This document shows, in pieces, positions 47,636-57,561 of a DNA stretch of 64,000 nucleotides. The first letter of the stretch is position 1, and every line of letters begins with the position of its first letter. The stretch is from contig NZ_UGHR01000006.1 of NCBI RefSeq assembly GCF_900451195.1, positions 1 through 64,000 on the forward strand, read 5' to 3'. The notes beneath the pieces are model-generated. The model ran no database searches. It was given only the letters and a program-made list of their open reading frames with translations, and was not told where the DNA came from. The position numbers and the translations under genes are program-made. Source of the stretch: Iodobacter fluviatilis. GTDB lineage: Bacteria; Pseudomonadota; Gammaproteobacteria; Burkholderiales; Chitinibacteraceae.

Positions 47636-48814
47636 TTAATCTGCCTGACGGCGTAAGAAAGCAGGGATATCCATATCCACATTAGAAGTTGTGCTGCGGC
47701 TTACGGTGGCTACATCGCCTGCAGAGCCACGCGCGCTGCGGTTATTCGGACGGAAGCCCGGTGGCAAATCGTAAGCGCCCCAGTCTGGCTCGCCAGAGTG
47801 ATTGTCTGTGCCCGTTTTAAGCTGCGGTGTTTGTACGACAGACAGCTGTGGCTTATTGGCGTTATTGCCCATACCGGTAGCAATAATGGTAATGCGGATT
47901 TGCTCACCTAGGCTTTCATCGTAAACCACACCGTGTTTAACCATGGCATCTTCTGCCACATGCGATTGGATGATTTCACGGGCGCGGGTGATTTCGCTTT
48001 TCTTCAGGCTGGCACGGCTGGCGCTGATATTCAGCAGTACACCACGCGCACCCTTGAAGTTGATATTGTCCAGAAGCGGGCAGCTGATGGCTTCTTCGGT
48101 GGCGCGGATAGCGCGGTTTTCGCCTGCAGCAAAGGCGGAGCCCATCATGGCCATGCCTTTTTCCTGCATCACGGTCTTAACGTCGGCAAAGTCCACGTTG
48201 ATCAGACCAGGATACTGGATGATTTCTACGATAGAAGCGACGGCATTACGCAGTACATCGTCAGCAGCGCGGAAGGCTTCGTCTACGGTAACGTCTTCAC
48301 CGAGTACTTCTTCCAGTTTTTGGTTGGAAACAATAATCAGTGAATCGACCGAGCGTGAAAGCTCATCGATACCAGCCTGAGCCACTTTCTGGCGCGAGCC
48401 TTCGTCAAGACCAGGCTTGGTGACTACGCCCACGGTGAAAATGCCTTTTTCACGGGCAATTTGTGCAATCACAGGGGATGCGCCCGTACCTGTACCGCCG
48501 CCCATACCTGCGGTGATAAACAAGAGATTTGCACCATTGATCAGCTCACCAATGCGCTCGCGATCGGCTTCGGCTGCTTCGCGGGCAACTTCAGGATCGC
48601 AGCCTGCACCAAAGCCCGTCGTGCCCAATTGCACAACATCCGTAGCTTTAGAGAGTTTAAGCACCTGAGCATCGGTGTTGGCAGCAATAAACTGCACCCC
48701 ATTCAATGCGTGCTCAATCATATTGTTGATCGCGTTGCAGCCTGCGCCGCCCACACCGATCACTTTAATATTGACGTGATGTGCAACTTCTTGCACTTCA
48801 AAAGTTAATGCCAT
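47636..48814 (-). CDS. ftsZ: Cell division protein FtsZ
   Basis: A 392-residue tubulin-like GTPase forming the Z-ring. VIGVGGAGCNAINNM near 20 and the tubulin signature GGMGGGTGTGASPV near 105 bind GTP, with the T7 loop NVDFADVKTVM near 208. The variable linker (about 320-375) ends in the conserved peptide DIPAFLRRQAD that docks FtsA and ZipA. GGAGAG precedes the ATG. A small GGGGA-AACA-TCCCC hairpin lies 50 bases upstream (48851-48864), after the duplicated ftsA tail. Confidence 0.97.
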   Translation of the reverse strand: MALTFEVQEVAHHVNIKVIGVGGAGCNAINNMIEHALNGVQFIAANTDAQVLKLSKATDVVQLGTTGFGAGCDPEVAREAAEADRERIGELINGANLLFITAGMGGGTGTGASPVIAQIAREKGIFTVGVVTKPGLDEGSRQKVAQAGIDELSRSVDSLIIVSNQKLEEVLGEDVTVDEAFRAADDVLRNAVASIVEIIQYPGLINVDFADVKTVMQEKGMAMMGSAFAAGENRAIRATEEAISCPLLDNINFKGARGVLLNISASRASLKKSEITRAREIIQSHVAEDAMVKHGVVYDESLGEQIRITIIATGMGNNANKPQLSVVQTPQLKTGTDNHSGEPDWGAYDLPPGFRPNNRSARGSAGDVATVSRSTTSNVDMDIPAFLRRQAD

Positions 48815-48886
48815 GTTGCTCTCCTTGCGTTGCCCGATTTAAACAGCGTGGGGATGTTTCCCCTTATCGCTGATCCTTACCCGAAT

Positions 48887-48944
48887 TTAAAAGGTGTTTT
48901 GAAACCAAAACGTCATAACAGCTAAAATATCCCCTGAGCCGTTA
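48887..48944 (-). repeat. Tandem duplicate of the ftsA 3' end
   Basis: On the minus strand, GGGGATATTTT ... ATGA ... TTTTGGTTTCAAAACACC and TTTTAA repeat the last 55 or so bases of ftsA, 70 bases further downstream. It would encode GDILAVMTFWFQNTF plus stop, compared with GDIFGRMKSWFQNTF plus stop in the gene itself. The copy has drifted at about a quarter of positions and is untranslated as far as I can tell. Confidence 0.75.
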
Positions 48945-48956
48945 TTTTTTCCCTGA

Positions 48957-50189
48957 TTAAAATGTGTTTTGAAACCAAGATTTCATGCGGCCAAAAATAT
49001 CCCCTACACCGCCGTCTTTGCCCCGGTTTACAGGGTTCTTTAGTAATTGTTCACGTGCAATTAACAGCAAACCCACCGCTGTGGAATAGCGCGGGTTTTT
49101 TACCACTTCGGCAAGGCCACCCACGTATTTCGGTGTGCCCATGCGTAGCGGCATATGGAAAATCTCTTCGCCAAGCTCAACCATGCCGGGCATCATTGCG
49201 GCTCCACCGGTAATCACAATGCCGCTGGACAGGCGCCCTTCAAAACCAGAGCGGCGTAACTCCTGCTGAACTAGGCCATACAGCTCTTCAACGCGCGGCT
49301 CAATCACTTCCGCCAGAGTATGGCGGCTCATTTGCCGTGCACCGCGCTCACCTACACCCGGCACTTCAATCATTTGCGCCGGATCGCTCATATGGCGCAG
49401 CGCTACACCATGCTGCAACTTAATGGTTTCGGCTTCTGAGGTTGGCGTACGCAGCGCCATGGCGATATCGTTAGTCACCTGATCGCCTGCAATCGGAATC
49501 ACGGCGGTATGGCGAATGGCGCCGCCAATAAAGATGGCCAGATCGGTGGTGCCGCCGCCAATATCTACCAAGCAAACACCAAGGTCTTTTTCATCTTCAG
49601 TTAGCACTGAATAAGATGAAGCCAGTGGTTGTAACACCACTTCTTCGATCTCCAGCCCGCAGCGACGCACACATTTGGTGATATTTTGTACCGCGCTGAC
49701 TGCGCCACTGACGATATGCACGTTGACATGCAAACGCACGCCCGACATGCCCATCGGCTCTTTCACGCCCTCTTGGCCGTCTATCATGTATTCCTGCGCC
49801 AGAATGTGCAGAACCTGATGGTCGGTGGGGATATTAACCGCGCTGGCCGTTTCAATCACACGGTCTACATCGGCCGAGGTGACTTCTTTATCCTTGATCG
49901 CCACCATGCCATCAGAATTAATGCTCTTGATGTGGCTGCCGGCAATACCGGTAAAGACCTGGCTGATTTTGCAATCGGCCATCAGCTCGGCTTCGCCCAG
50001 TGCGGACTGGATGGCCGCGACGGTTTTTTCAATATCAACGACCACACCACGTTTCAAACCGCGCGATGCAGCCGAGCCCAGACCAATCACATTGAGTGTG
50101 CCGTCTTCTTTGATTTCGGCGACAACAGCCACCACCTTGGATGTGCCAATGTCCAGCCCGACAATGATGTTTTTGCTATCTCTGGTCAC
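48957..50189 (-). CDS. ftsA: Cell division protein FtsA
   Basis: A 410-residue actin-like ATPase that tethers FtsZ to the membrane. VGLDIGTSKVVAVVAE is the phosphate-1 motif, LVDIGGGTTDLAIF near 210 is phosphate-2, and VITGGAAMMPGM near 330 the adenosine motif; the SHS2-type 1C domain lies between about 85 and 165. The C-terminal amphipathic membrane-targeting helix is FGRMKSWFQNTF. It lies 142 bases upstream of ftsZ. Its 3' end is duplicated in the intergenic gap. Confidence 0.96.
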   Translation of the reverse strand: MTRDSKNIIVGLDIGTSKVVAVVAEIKEDGTLNVIGLGSAASRGLKRGVVVDIEKTVAAIQSALGEAELMADCKISQVFTGIAGSHIKSINSDGMVAIKDKEVTSADVDRVIETASAVNIPTDHQVLHILAQEYMIDGQEGVKEPMGMSGVRLHVNVHIVSGAVSAVQNITKCVRRCGLEIEEVVLQPLASSYSVLTEDEKDLGVCLVDIGGGTTDLAIFIGGAIRHTAVIPIAGDQVTNDIAMALRTPTSEAETIKLQHGVALRHMSDPAQMIEVPGVGERGARQMSRHTLAEVIEPRVEELYGLVQQELRRSGFEGRLSSGIVITGGAAMMPGMVELGEEIFHMPLRMGTPKYVGGLAEVVKNPRYSTAVGLLLIAREQLLKNPVNRGKDGGVGDIFGRMKSWFQNTF

Positions 50190-50310
50190 CTGACAACCTC
50201 TTTACTCAATGTCTTACTTTTTAAAAACGATTTGATATCAAAATCGTATCGCTGAATTTTCTGTTTGCAGCAGGTTTTACCTGCCTTACCATTTTTCAAA
50301 ACCGTCATGG

Positions 50311-51078
50311 TTATGCCGGTTTGGCTACTGCGGGCTTGGCCGGTACTGCTGGCTTTACCACGGGCTTACTTTCTACTGGCTTGTACTCTGGCAATCTGAC
50401 TGCAAAGCCATTGGGATAACGTAAATCTACATATTCAAAAGGCTGCTTCAGCAAAGCCAGCGAATTGGGGTAGGCCGTTACAAACCGCGCCGTTCTGGCT
50501 ACCGGCTCATCTCTGCCTACTTCAATAATCAGCTGGTGATCCAGCTCAAAGCGCCATGCTCTTCGTTCGGAAAGCCAGACATGGGTGGCTTTTTTCCCCA
50601 ATGGCTGCAAGGTTTTATGCAGCTCTGCAAAGCCATCAATCATGACCTTTTCTGTGCCTTCCGGGCCTTCCAGAATGGGCAGCTGATCGTTGGATGCCGC
50701 ATCAAAACGCTCACCATAACTATTAAGCAGGGCCACCGAGCCCCAGCGTGCAACTGCCTTGTGCTCTTCTACCCTGACCTCTACCCGGTCTGGCCAGTGC
50801 CTGCGTACCGTCACTTGCCTTACCCATGGCAGCTTTTCAAAGGCCTGCCGCGTCTTATCCAAATCCAGGGTAAAAAACGTTCCTGTCAGTTCGTGCTTAA
50901 TAACGTATTGCAATTGCTCGCGTGTAACGTGAACTAAATCACCATCCACTTTGATTCTTTTAATTGGAAACAAAGGCGAATGCACGGTTAAAAACAGTAA
51001 GGCGTAAAACAAAAGCAATAAAGCTAATGCAGTCAGCAAATTGGCAAACCACATTAAAAGCTGAGGTTTATCCCACAT
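50311..51078 (-). CDS. ftsQ: Cell division protein FtsQ
   Basis: A 255-residue bitopic division protein that recruits FtsB/FtsL. A short cytoplasmic start is followed by one transmembrane helix (about 10-33, LTALALLLLFYALLFLTV). The POTRA domain FPIKRIKVDGDLVHVTREQL follows, then WVRQVTVRRHWPDRVEVRVEE (in parts) of the beta domain. The C-terminus ends with a Pro/Lys/Ala-rich repeat tail (VKPAVPAKPAVAKPA), longer than in E. coli. The ATG at 51078 (MWDKPQ) has GAGG eight bases ahead and is preferred over the TTG at 51096. Confidence 0.9.
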   Translation of the reverse strand: MWDKPQLLMWFANLLTALALLLLFYALLFLTVHSPLFPIKRIKVDGDLVHVTREQLQYVIKHELTGTFFTLDLDKTRQAFEKLPWVRQVTVRRHWPDRVEVRVEEHKAVARWGSVALLNSYGERFDAASNDQLPILEGPEGTEKVMIDGFAELHKTLQPLGKKATHVWLSERRAWRFELDHQLIIEVGRDEPVARTARFVTAYPNSLALLKQPFEYVDLRYPNGFAVRLPEYKPVESKPVVKPAVPAKPAVAKPA

Positions 51079-51136
51079 GGGCGAACCTCGCTGCAATGGT
51101 TTGTGGGCTGAAATGGCTGAATAAAATCACCGATTA

Positions 51137-52045
51137 TTATTCCAGCGTGCTGTTTAATACTTGCAAAACTAAATCCTCATAACTTAAGCCGGCTTCTCTT
51201 GCTGCCATAGGAAATAAACTATGTGAAGTCATGCCTGGCGCGGTATTGGCTTCTAATAAATAAGGCTTACCCGCTTCATCCATTAAGAAATCGATACGCG
51301 CCCAGCCCCGGCCTCCCAACGCCCAAAAGGCTTGTTTCACGTAAGCGGTAATTTGCTCGTTAAGCTGTGCAGACAAACCCGCAGGACAGCGGTAAACCGT
51401 GTCATCGCGGATATATTTGGCTTCGTAATCGTAGAATTCTGTAGCAGGCTCGATCTTTACAAACGACAGCACTTGTTCACCCAGTACAGCGGCGGTGTAT
51501 TCTCCCCCACCAATGAACTGTTCTGCAATCACAATCTTGTCATACTTGTAAGCTTCTTCGAACGCAGCGGCAAGTTCCCCGGTATTTTTTACTTTGCTCA
51601 CGCCAATACTGGAGCCTTCGCAGGCTGGTTTTACAAATAATGGCAGGCCAAGTTTTTGCTCAATCGCAGCAAAATCGCTGTTTGCATTCAAAATTTCAAA
51701 AGCTGGAATCGGCAGGCCAAGCGCTTGCCAGATTAACTTGCTCCGCAGCTTATCCATACCCAGCGCCGAGGCCAATACACCACAACCCGTGTAAGGGATG
51801 CCCATCACTTCAAGCGCGCCCTGCAAAGTGCCATCTTCACCAAAAGGGCCGTGCAAAATCAGAAATGCACGGTCAAAACCTTCTGCTTTTAACGCTTCAA
51901 GAGGCTTTGTTGCAGGATCAAAAGCGTGCGCATCCACGCCGCGTGCCTGCAGGGCTTCTAAAACACCTTTGCCGCTCATTAATGACACTTCACGTTCTGC
52001 CGAAGTGCCACCCATCACGACCGCTACTTTTCCGTATTTATTCAT
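51137..52045 (-). CDS. ddl: D-alanine-D-alanine ligase
   Basis: A 302-residue ATP-grasp ligase making the D-Ala-D-Ala end of the peptidoglycan stem, DdlB type by length (E. coli DdlB 306) and by its position in the dcw cluster. Motifs: [17 protein letters not shown] at the N-terminus (substrate Glu), [15 protein letters not shown] near 65, [15 protein letters not shown] near 145 (ATP loop), [19 protein letters not shown] near 250 and [10 protein letters not shown] near 272. A family A repeat of about 150 bases separates it from murC. Confidence 0.95.
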   Translation of the reverse strand: MNKYGKVAVVMGGTSAEREVSLMSGKGVLEALQARGVDAHAFDPATKPLEALKAEGFDRAFLILHGPFGEDGTLQGALEVMGIPYTGCGVLASALGMDKLRSKLIWQALGLPIPAFEILNANSDFAAIEQKLGLPLFVKPACEGSSIGVSKVKNTGELAAAFEEAYKYDKIVIAEQFIGGGEYTAAVLGEQVLSFVKIEPATEFYDYEAKYIRDDTVYRCPAGLSAQLNEQITAYVKQAFWALGGRGWARIDFLMDEAGKPYLLEANTAPGMTSHSLFPMAAREAGLSYEDLVLQVLNSTLE

Positions 52046-52105
52046 TTTGCGTACTCAATCAAGCTGTTGTTTTTCGCGTGGGCACAATGCCCATCCTACA
52101 AATTT

Positions 52106-52254
52106 CAAACCCAAATCTTGAACCTCAGAGTAAAAGGAGAGCACGAAGGGCCACGGAGAAAAGCAAAAGATGCTTCGTCTTTGTTTTAATTAGATTTTCT
52201 CCGTGAAACGCTGTGTTCTCCGTGCCTTTCCGTGGTTCGAGACTTAGGTTTTGT
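52106..52254. repeat. Family A inverted repeat, copy 7, supplying the murC stop
   Basis: The left arm AAACCCAAATCTTGAACC continues with GGAGAGCACGAAGGGCCACG and GAGAAAA; the right arm TTTTCTCCGTG...TTCCGTGGTTCGAGACTTAGG ends at about 52254. The murC stop codon (TAA on the minus strand, 52244-52246) and its last two codons (AAA ACC) lie inside the right terminus. Confidence 0.82.
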
Positions 52255-53650
52255 TATTTAAAATTGCAGCAACCTTGCCAGGAACGCCGCCTATCGTGCC
52301 TGCGCCCATGGTGATGATGACATCGCCGTCTTTGGCTGCGGCCATAATGGCTGCGGGCATTTCCTGGATATCGGCTACAAATTGCGGCTCCACCTTGCCA
52401 ACTACGCGTACCGCGCGGGCTAGGCTGCGGCTGTCTGCGGCCACAATCGGGGTTTCGCCGGCGGCATACACTTCGCCAAGCAATAGGCCATCAACCGTGG
52501 ATAACACTTGTACAAAATCTTCAAAGCAATCGCGGGTGCGGGTGTAGCGGTGTGGCTGAAATGCCAGCACTAAGCGGCGGCCCGGAAATGCACCCCGTGC
52601 AGCGGCAATGGTGGCAGCCATTTCAACCGGATGGTGGCCGTAGTCATCCACCAGCGTAAAGCTGCCGCCTGTTTCAAGCGCTATTTCGCCATAGCGCTGG
52701 AAGCGGCGTCCTACTCCTTGGAAGCTTGCTAATGCCGACTGAATGGCAGCTTCATCTGCACCAATTTCAATCCCCACGGCAATGGCGGCTAGGGCGTTCA
52801 GCACATTGTGCATGCCTGGCATATTCAGTGTGATGGGCAGGCGGCGGGATTCGCCGTTTTCCCAAACTGCATCAAATTGCATACGGCCATCAAGGGCGAC
52901 GATATTCTCGGCGCGCAGCATGGCGTCGGAGCTGACGCCATAGCTGGTAATCGGGCTGGTGACCTGTGGCAGGATCTCACGCACATAAGGATCATCAATG
53001 CACAACACGGCGCGGCCATAGAAGGGCAGGTGCTGCAAGAAGGTAATAAAAGCCTTCTTCAGATTATTAAAGTCGTGACCATAGGTATCCATATGGTCCT
53101 GGTCGATATTGGTCACCACCGAAATAACCGGGGTGAGCAGCAGGAAAGATGCATCGCTTTCATCGGCTTCGGCCACTAAAAAGTCGCCATGGCCTAAGCG
53201 GGCATTGCTGCCAGCAGCGTGTAATTTGCCACCAATCACAAAGGTAGGATCTAAACCTGCGGCTTCTAAAATAGAGGCGGTGAGGCTGGTGGTGGTGGTT
53301 TTTCCGTGCGTGCCGGCAATGGCGATGCCTTGCTTTAAGCGCATTAGCTCGGCGAGCATTTGGGCGCGTGGCACCACCGGTATTTTACGATTACGTGCTT
53401 CGATGACTTCCGGGTTATCGTCTTTGACCGCGCTGGAAATCACCACCACATCTGCATTGGCCACATATTCGGCCGCATGGCCTAAATGGACGTGTGCGCC
53501 GTTTGCAGCAAGGCGCTGGCTGGTGGCATTACTGCCGAGGTCTGAGCCACTGATCTCAAAACCAAGGTTGAGTAAGACCTCAGCGATGCCGCTCATGCCA
53601 ACACCGCCGATACCTACAAAATGGATACGTTTAACTTTGTGTTTCATCAT
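52244..53650 (-). CDS. murC: UDP-N-acetylmuramate-L-alanine ligase
   Basis: A 468-residue Mur ligase adding L-Ala to UDP-MurNAc. The UDP-binding N-domain shows [17 protein letters not shown] near 10. The central ATP loop is [14 protein letters not shown] near 110, [15 protein letters not shown] residues ([11 protein letters not shown]) near 172 mark the Mur core, [16 protein letters not shown] near 275 begins the C-domain, and [10 protein letters not shown] near 333 is typical. The reading frame ends LNNKT in sequence contributed by a family A repeat, so the native C-terminus may have been altered by its insertion. It follows murG by five bases. Start is the first or second of tandem ATGs (53650 or 53647). 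Confidence 0.96.
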   Translation of the reverse strand: MMKHKVKRIHFVGIGGVGMSGIAEVLLNLGFEISGSDLGSNATSQRLAANGAHVHLGHAAEYVANADVVVISSAVKDDNPEVIEARNRKIPVVPRAQMLAELMRLKQGIAIAGTHGKTTTTSLTASILEAAGLDPTFVIGGKLHAAGSNARLGHGDFLVAEADESDASFLLLTPVISVVTNIDQDHMDTYGHDFNNLKKAFITFLQHLPFYGRAVLCIDDPYVREILPQVTSPITSYGVSSDAMLRAENIVALDGRMQFDAVWENGESRRLPITLNMPGMHNVLNALAAIAVGIEIGADEAAIQSALASFQGVGRRFQRYGEIALETGGSFTLVDDYGHHPVEMAATIAAARGAFPGRRLVLAFQPHRYTRTRDCFEDFVQVLSTVDGLLLGEVYAAGETPIVAADSRSLARAVRVVGKVEPQFVADIQEMPAAIMAAAKDGDVIITMGAGTIGGVPGKVAAILNNKT

Positions 53651-53655
53651 CGTTT

Positions 53656-54723
53656 CTACTTGGCTAATTCTTCAATCACCGATACCACTTGCATCGTGGC
53701 ATCCGGTTTTGCCAGACCGCGTGCTAGCTTGGCGATGCTTAAGCATTGTCCGCGGCTGGTTTGGGTCAGTAATTGGGCAAACGCGGCGGCGTTAAATTCT
53801 TTTTGCGCGATTAAAAGGCCTGCACCGTTCTCACTTAAATAGCGTGCATTGCCGGTTTGGTGATCATCAACTGCGTGCGGAAAAGGCACCAGCACCGATG
53901 CGGCGCCTACACAGGCCAGCTCGGCCACGGTCAGCGCGCCGGCACGGCATAAAATCAAATCGGCATTGGCGTAGGCCTCTGCCATATCGCTGATAAATGC
54001 CACGCAATCTGCGCTGACATCGGCGGCGGCATAATTGGCCCGCAAGGCTTCAATATGTTTTTCGCCCGCCTGATGAATCACCATCGGGCGCTGATCAGCA
54101 GGCATTAAGGCCAGTGCCTTGGGAACTTCTTCGTTAAAGACTTGTGCGCCTAAGCTGCCACCAACAACCAGCAGCCTGAGCGGGCCAGTGCGCCCTGCAA
54201 AGCGGGCCTCAGGCAGCGCTAGATTTTGGATTTCTGCCCTTACCGGGTTGCCAATGCAGCCTTCAATTCCTGGAAATGCACTTGGAAAAGCAAACAGTAC
54301 GCGGTTGGCAATCTTAGACAGCACCTTATTCGTGAGCCCTGCTACCGAGTTTTGTTCGTGGATTACCAGTGGCAGCCACAGCATGCGCATGGCTACGCCG
54401 CCAGGGAAGCCGGTAAAGCCGCCAAAGCCAATGGCCACATCAGGCCTATGCTCAAAAATGGCTTTAAATGCGCCGCAAAGTGCCTTGAGTTGTACCCAAG
54501 GTTGGCTGAGTTTTTTCAGCAGCCCTTTGCCGCGCACGCCATCAATTTTGAGGGTGATCAGATCAATGCCATGCTCAGGCACGATGCGGGTTTCCATACG
54601 GCCCGCAGCGCCCAGCCAGATGATTTTCCAGCCGCGTGTTTTTAGCTCATTAGCTACCGCAAGAGCAGGGAAAATATGCCCGCCTGTGCCGCCTGCCATT
54701 ACGAGAAGGGTACGTTTACTCAT
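53656..54723 (-). CDS. murG: Lipid II synthase MurG
   Basis: A 355-residue GT-B glycosyltransferase transferring GlcNAc from UDP-GlcNAc to lipid I at the cytoplasmic face of the membrane. The glycine-rich loops are [15 protein letters not shown] near 11 and [14 protein letters not shown] near 98, with [13 protein letters not shown] near 185 and the donor-site [15 protein letters not shown] near 263. Length matches the family (E. coli 355). The ATG overlaps the ftsW stop by four bases. Confidence 0.96.
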   Translation of the reverse strand: MSKRTLLVMAGGTGGHIFPALAVANELKTRGWKIIWLGAAGRMETRIVPEHGIDLITLKIDGVRGKGLLKKLSQPWVQLKALCGAFKAIFEHRPDVAIGFGGFTGFPGGVAMRMLWLPLVIHEQNSVAGLTNKVLSKIANRVLFAFPSAFPGIEGCIGNPVRAEIQNLALPEARFAGRTGPLRLLVVGGSLGAQVFNEEVPKALALMPADQRPMVIHQAGEKHIEALRANYAAADVSADCVAFISDMAEAYANADLILCRAGALTVAELACVGAASVLVPFPHAVDDHQTGNARYLSENGAGLLIAQKEFNAAAFAQLLTQTSRGQCLSIAKLARGLAKPDATMQVVSVIEELAK

Positions 54724-55907
54724 GCACGGTACCCCCTGATCAGCTGGCGGTTTTCGTAATCAATCCGCATCAGAACGCCTAAAGCAATTAAATTTGCAAC
54801 CACGCCAGAGCCACCAAAAGACAGCAGCGGCAGGGTTAAACCCTTGGTGGGCATCAGGCCCATATTTACGCCAATATTGATAAATGACTGTACGCCCATC
54901 CAGATTCCTACGCCTTGAGCGGCTAAAGCTTGCCAGTGGCGCTCCAGCTTGGCGGCTTGTACGCCGATCATAAATGAGCGAAAAATCAGAAAAGCAAACA
55001 GCAAAATCACAAGGGCTACACCGATAAAGCCAAACTCTTCGGCAATAATTGCCATTAAAAAGTCGGTATGCGCTTCGGGCAGGTAGGAGAGTTTTTCTAC
55101 GCTAGCCCCAAGACCCACGCCGCTCCATTCGCCCCGGCCAAAAGCAATTAGCGAATGGCTAAGCTGATAGCCCTTGCCGTACGGATCTTTCCACGGATCT
55201 AAAAACCCCAGTACGCGTTGCATACGGTAAGGCGAGCTGACCACCAGCCCCACAAACGCCACGCCCAAGAACATAAACAGGCCGGCAAAGAGCTTCCAGT
55301 TAAAACCGCCTAAAAAGAGTGCGCCCATGGCGATTGCTGTAATCACGGCAAAAGCACCAAAGTCTGGCTCCAGCAATAAGAGTGCGCCCACCAGCGCCAT
55401 CACCATAAACATGGGGAACAGCACTTTGCTTACGCTTTGCATAAATGAGCCTGTCATGCTGATGGCTTTGCGTACGGTGTAATCCGCGGCATAAAGCACA
55501 ACAAATAGCTTCATCAACTCGGACGGTTGCAAGTTAATTACCACCAAAGACAGCCAGCGGCGGCTACCGTTTACTTCGCGCCCCACGCCCGGAATCAGTA
55601 CCAAGAGCAGCAAAATCATGCCAATTAAAAACAGGGTGGATGAATACTGCTGCCAGGTTTTGGTAGAAATAGAAAAGGCAATAAATGCACCTGCAATGCC
55701 GACGACCAAGAAAATCACATGGCGAATCAAAAAATAGTTAGAGCGAAAGCCGGTGTCTTTATCTACTTCGGCCATCGCAATTGATGAGGAATACACCATC
55801 ACCAAACCAATCGTCAGCAGCAGGGTAATGCACCAGAACAGCGCCTGATCATAGGCCGCCATATTGGGGCGCAGCCGTTTGATAGCTTGTGAAAATAGCT
55901 GGCGCAT
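54720..55907 (-). CDS. ftsW: Septal peptidoglycan polymerase FtsW
   Basis: A 395-residue SEDS-family glycosyltransferase with about ten transmembrane helices, polymerising lipid II at the division site together with FtsI. Seen: [20 protein letters not shown] near 22-41, [20 protein letters not shown] near 88, NGSRRWLSL near 112, [20 protein letters not shown] in the central part, and the SEDS signature region [19 protein letters not shown] near 276 with [16 protein letters not shown] near 355. GGAGG precedes the ATG at 55907 closely. An inner ATG at residue 16 is a less likely start. Confidence 0.95.
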   Translation of the reverse strand: MRQLFSQAIKRLRPNMAAYDQALFWCITLLLTIGLVMVYSSSIAMAEVDKDTGFRSNYFLIRHVIFLVVGIAGAFIAFSISTKTWQQYSSTLFLIGMILLLLVLIPGVGREVNGSRRWLSLVVINLQPSELMKLFVVLYAADYTVRKAISMTGSFMQSVSKVLFPMFMVMALVGALLLLEPDFGAFAVITAIAMGALFLGGFNWKLFAGLFMFLGVAFVGLVVSSPYRMQRVLGFLDPWKDPYGKGYQLSHSLIAFGRGEWSGVGLGASVEKLSYLPEAHTDFLMAIIAEEFGFIGVALVILLFAFLIFRSFMIGVQAAKLERHWQALAAQGVGIWMGVQSFINIGVNMGLMPTKGLTLPLLSFGGSGVVANLIALGVLMRIDYENRQLIRGYRA

Positions 55908-55997
55908 CAGGCCTCCAAACCTTTTGGGAGCTTATCTTTATGCCCACTCATCGTTGGGCATACCCGAATGGCGGTTTGAGAAAATAGTTGGGGCATA

Positions 55998-57383
55998 TCA
56001 GCTCGCTAAACCTTTAACCGCAGCGATAAATACTTCGGCGCGGTGGTGGTAGTTGCGGTACATGTCGAGGCTGGCGCAAGCAGGGGAAAGCAGCACAACA
56101 TCGCCGCTTTCGGCAAAGTTGCTGGCAAACTGCACTGCCATTTCCATATTGGGCAGTTGCAGGACGGGCAGCAGATGTTCGTTATCAGAATCTACAAATT
56201 GTGATTGGGCTTCATTGAGCGCTTCGGCCAGAATGGGCGCGTCGCGGCCGATCAGAATTACCGCGCGGCAAATGCGTGCGCAAGCGGCTTTAAGCGGGCG
56301 GAAATCCTGGCCCTTGCCATCGCCGCCAGCGATCAGCACAACTGGGCGGGTCATGCCTTTGAGCGCAGCTTCGGTTGCGCCTACATTGGTGCCTTTGGAA
56401 TCATCAAAGTAATCAACGCCCTGCACCGTGGCCACATACTCCACCCGGTGGGCAAGGCCAGTGAATGATTTCAAAGCGGCCAGCAGCGGGGCTGTTTCTA
56501 AGCCAATGGCTCGGCAAAGCGCGATAGCGGATAGCGCGTTCACCGCATTATGTAAGCCTGCCACGGGCAACTCTGTCGCATTGAGCAGCGCTTCATCCCC
56601 AAGGCTTAAGGTGAATTCGCTCCCTTTCAGGCCGTACTCATCAGCGGCACGCGGCGCATCGGCACCAAACCAGACAATCTGGCGGGATTTCAGCTCTGAC
56701 GCCATGGCGAGGCAGTGGGCGTCTTCACGGTTTAAAACAACCGTGCCTGTACCGGCAAAAATAGCGGCCTTGGTGGCGGCGTAATGCGCCAGATTTTTAT
56801 AACGGTCTAAATGGTCTTCGCTGATATTCAGTACGGTGGCGGCATCGGCATTCAGTGAGGTGGTGGTTTCGAGCTGAAAGCTGGACAGCTCCAACACAAA
56901 CACATCGGCATCCGGTCTGGCGGTGAGCGCATCAAGGACCGGCAGGCCGATATTGCCAGCCATTACGGCTTTTAAACCGGCGGCTTCGCACATCTGGCCA
57001 ACCATGCTGGTAACGGTGGATTTACCGTTGGAGCCGGTGATGGCAATTACTTTAACGGCAGTGCCGGCAATGGCCTGAGCAAATAATTCCACATCGCCCA
57101 AAGCAGGCACGCCACGGGCCACGGCTGCTGCAATGGCCGGGGTGGCAAGTGGCACACCGGGGCTGACAATCAGCGCACCGGCATCTGCAAATGTGGTATC
57201 GCTGAATGCACCTAAGCGCAGTTCAATATCTGGGTGGGCAGCATGCAGCAGTTCTAGGTTTGGAGGCGTGCTGCGGCTGTCTGCCACCGTGACGCGCGCG
57301 CCCTGAGCGGCCAGCCACTTAGCAGCAGAAAAGCCCGATTCGCCTAAACCTACAACGATGCAATGTTTGCCTTGGTAATTCAT
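55998..57383 (-). CDS. murD: UDP-N-acetylmuramoylalanine-D-glutamate ligase
   Basis: A 461-residue Mur ligase adding D-Glu. The N-domain has IVVGLGESGFSAAKWLA near 10, the ATP loop is ITGSNGKSTVTSMVG near 115, LELSSFQLETT near 160 and NISEDHLDRY near 185 mark the core, and HNAVNALSAIALC near 280 opens the C-domain; DDSKGTNVGATEAAL near 320 is the MurD signature. It is followed by ftsW after 90 bases and preceded, toward mraY, by a family A-like repeat. Confidence 0.95.
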   Translation of the reverse strand: MNYQGKHCIVVGLGESGFSAAKWLAAQGARVTVADSRSTPPNLELLHAAHPDIELRLGAFSDTTFADAGALIVSPGVPLATPAIAAAVARGVPALGDVELFAQAIAGTAVKVIAITGSNGKSTVTSMVGQMCEAAGLKAVMAGNIGLPVLDALTARPDADVFVLELSSFQLETTTSLNADAATVLNISEDHLDRYKNLAHYAATKAAIFAGTGTVVLNREDAHCLAMASELKSRQIVWFGADAPRAADEYGLKGSEFTLSLGDEALLNATELPVAGLHNAVNALSAIALCRAIGLETAPLLAALKSFTGLAHRVEYVATVQGVDYFDDSKGTNVGATEAALKGMTRPVVLIAGGDGKGQDFRPLKAACARICRAVILIGRDAPILAEALNEAQSQFVDSDNEHLLPVLQLPNMEMAVQFASNFAESGDVVLLSPACASLDMYRNYHHRAEVFIAAVKGLAS

Positions 57384-57426
57384 TTTCTATCTCAGTGAAA
57401 TGCTTAAATTTCTAAAAAAATCTGAA

Positions 57427-57560
57427 AGTCTGTAGACACAGAGCACACAGAGAAAACCTTATAAAAGTGGGCGATTTCTTTACCCGTTTTTAATCCTCAT
57501 GGTTTTCTCTATGTGCTGCTTTTCCTCTCTGTGTTCTCTGTGTTTACAGAACTTTTAAGG
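57427..57560. repeat. Family A variant inverted repeat, copy 8, between mraY and murD
   Basis: The left arm AGTCTGTAGACACAGAGCAC continues with ACAGAGAAAACC; the right arm TTTTCTCTATG ... CTCTGTGTTCTCTGTG ends TTTACAGAACTTTT. The same architecture as family A, with CACAGAG replacing CACGGAG and different outer ends. It lies within the cell-wall operon and almost fills the 178-base mraY-murD gap. Confidence 0.65.
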
Positions 57561-57561
57561 T

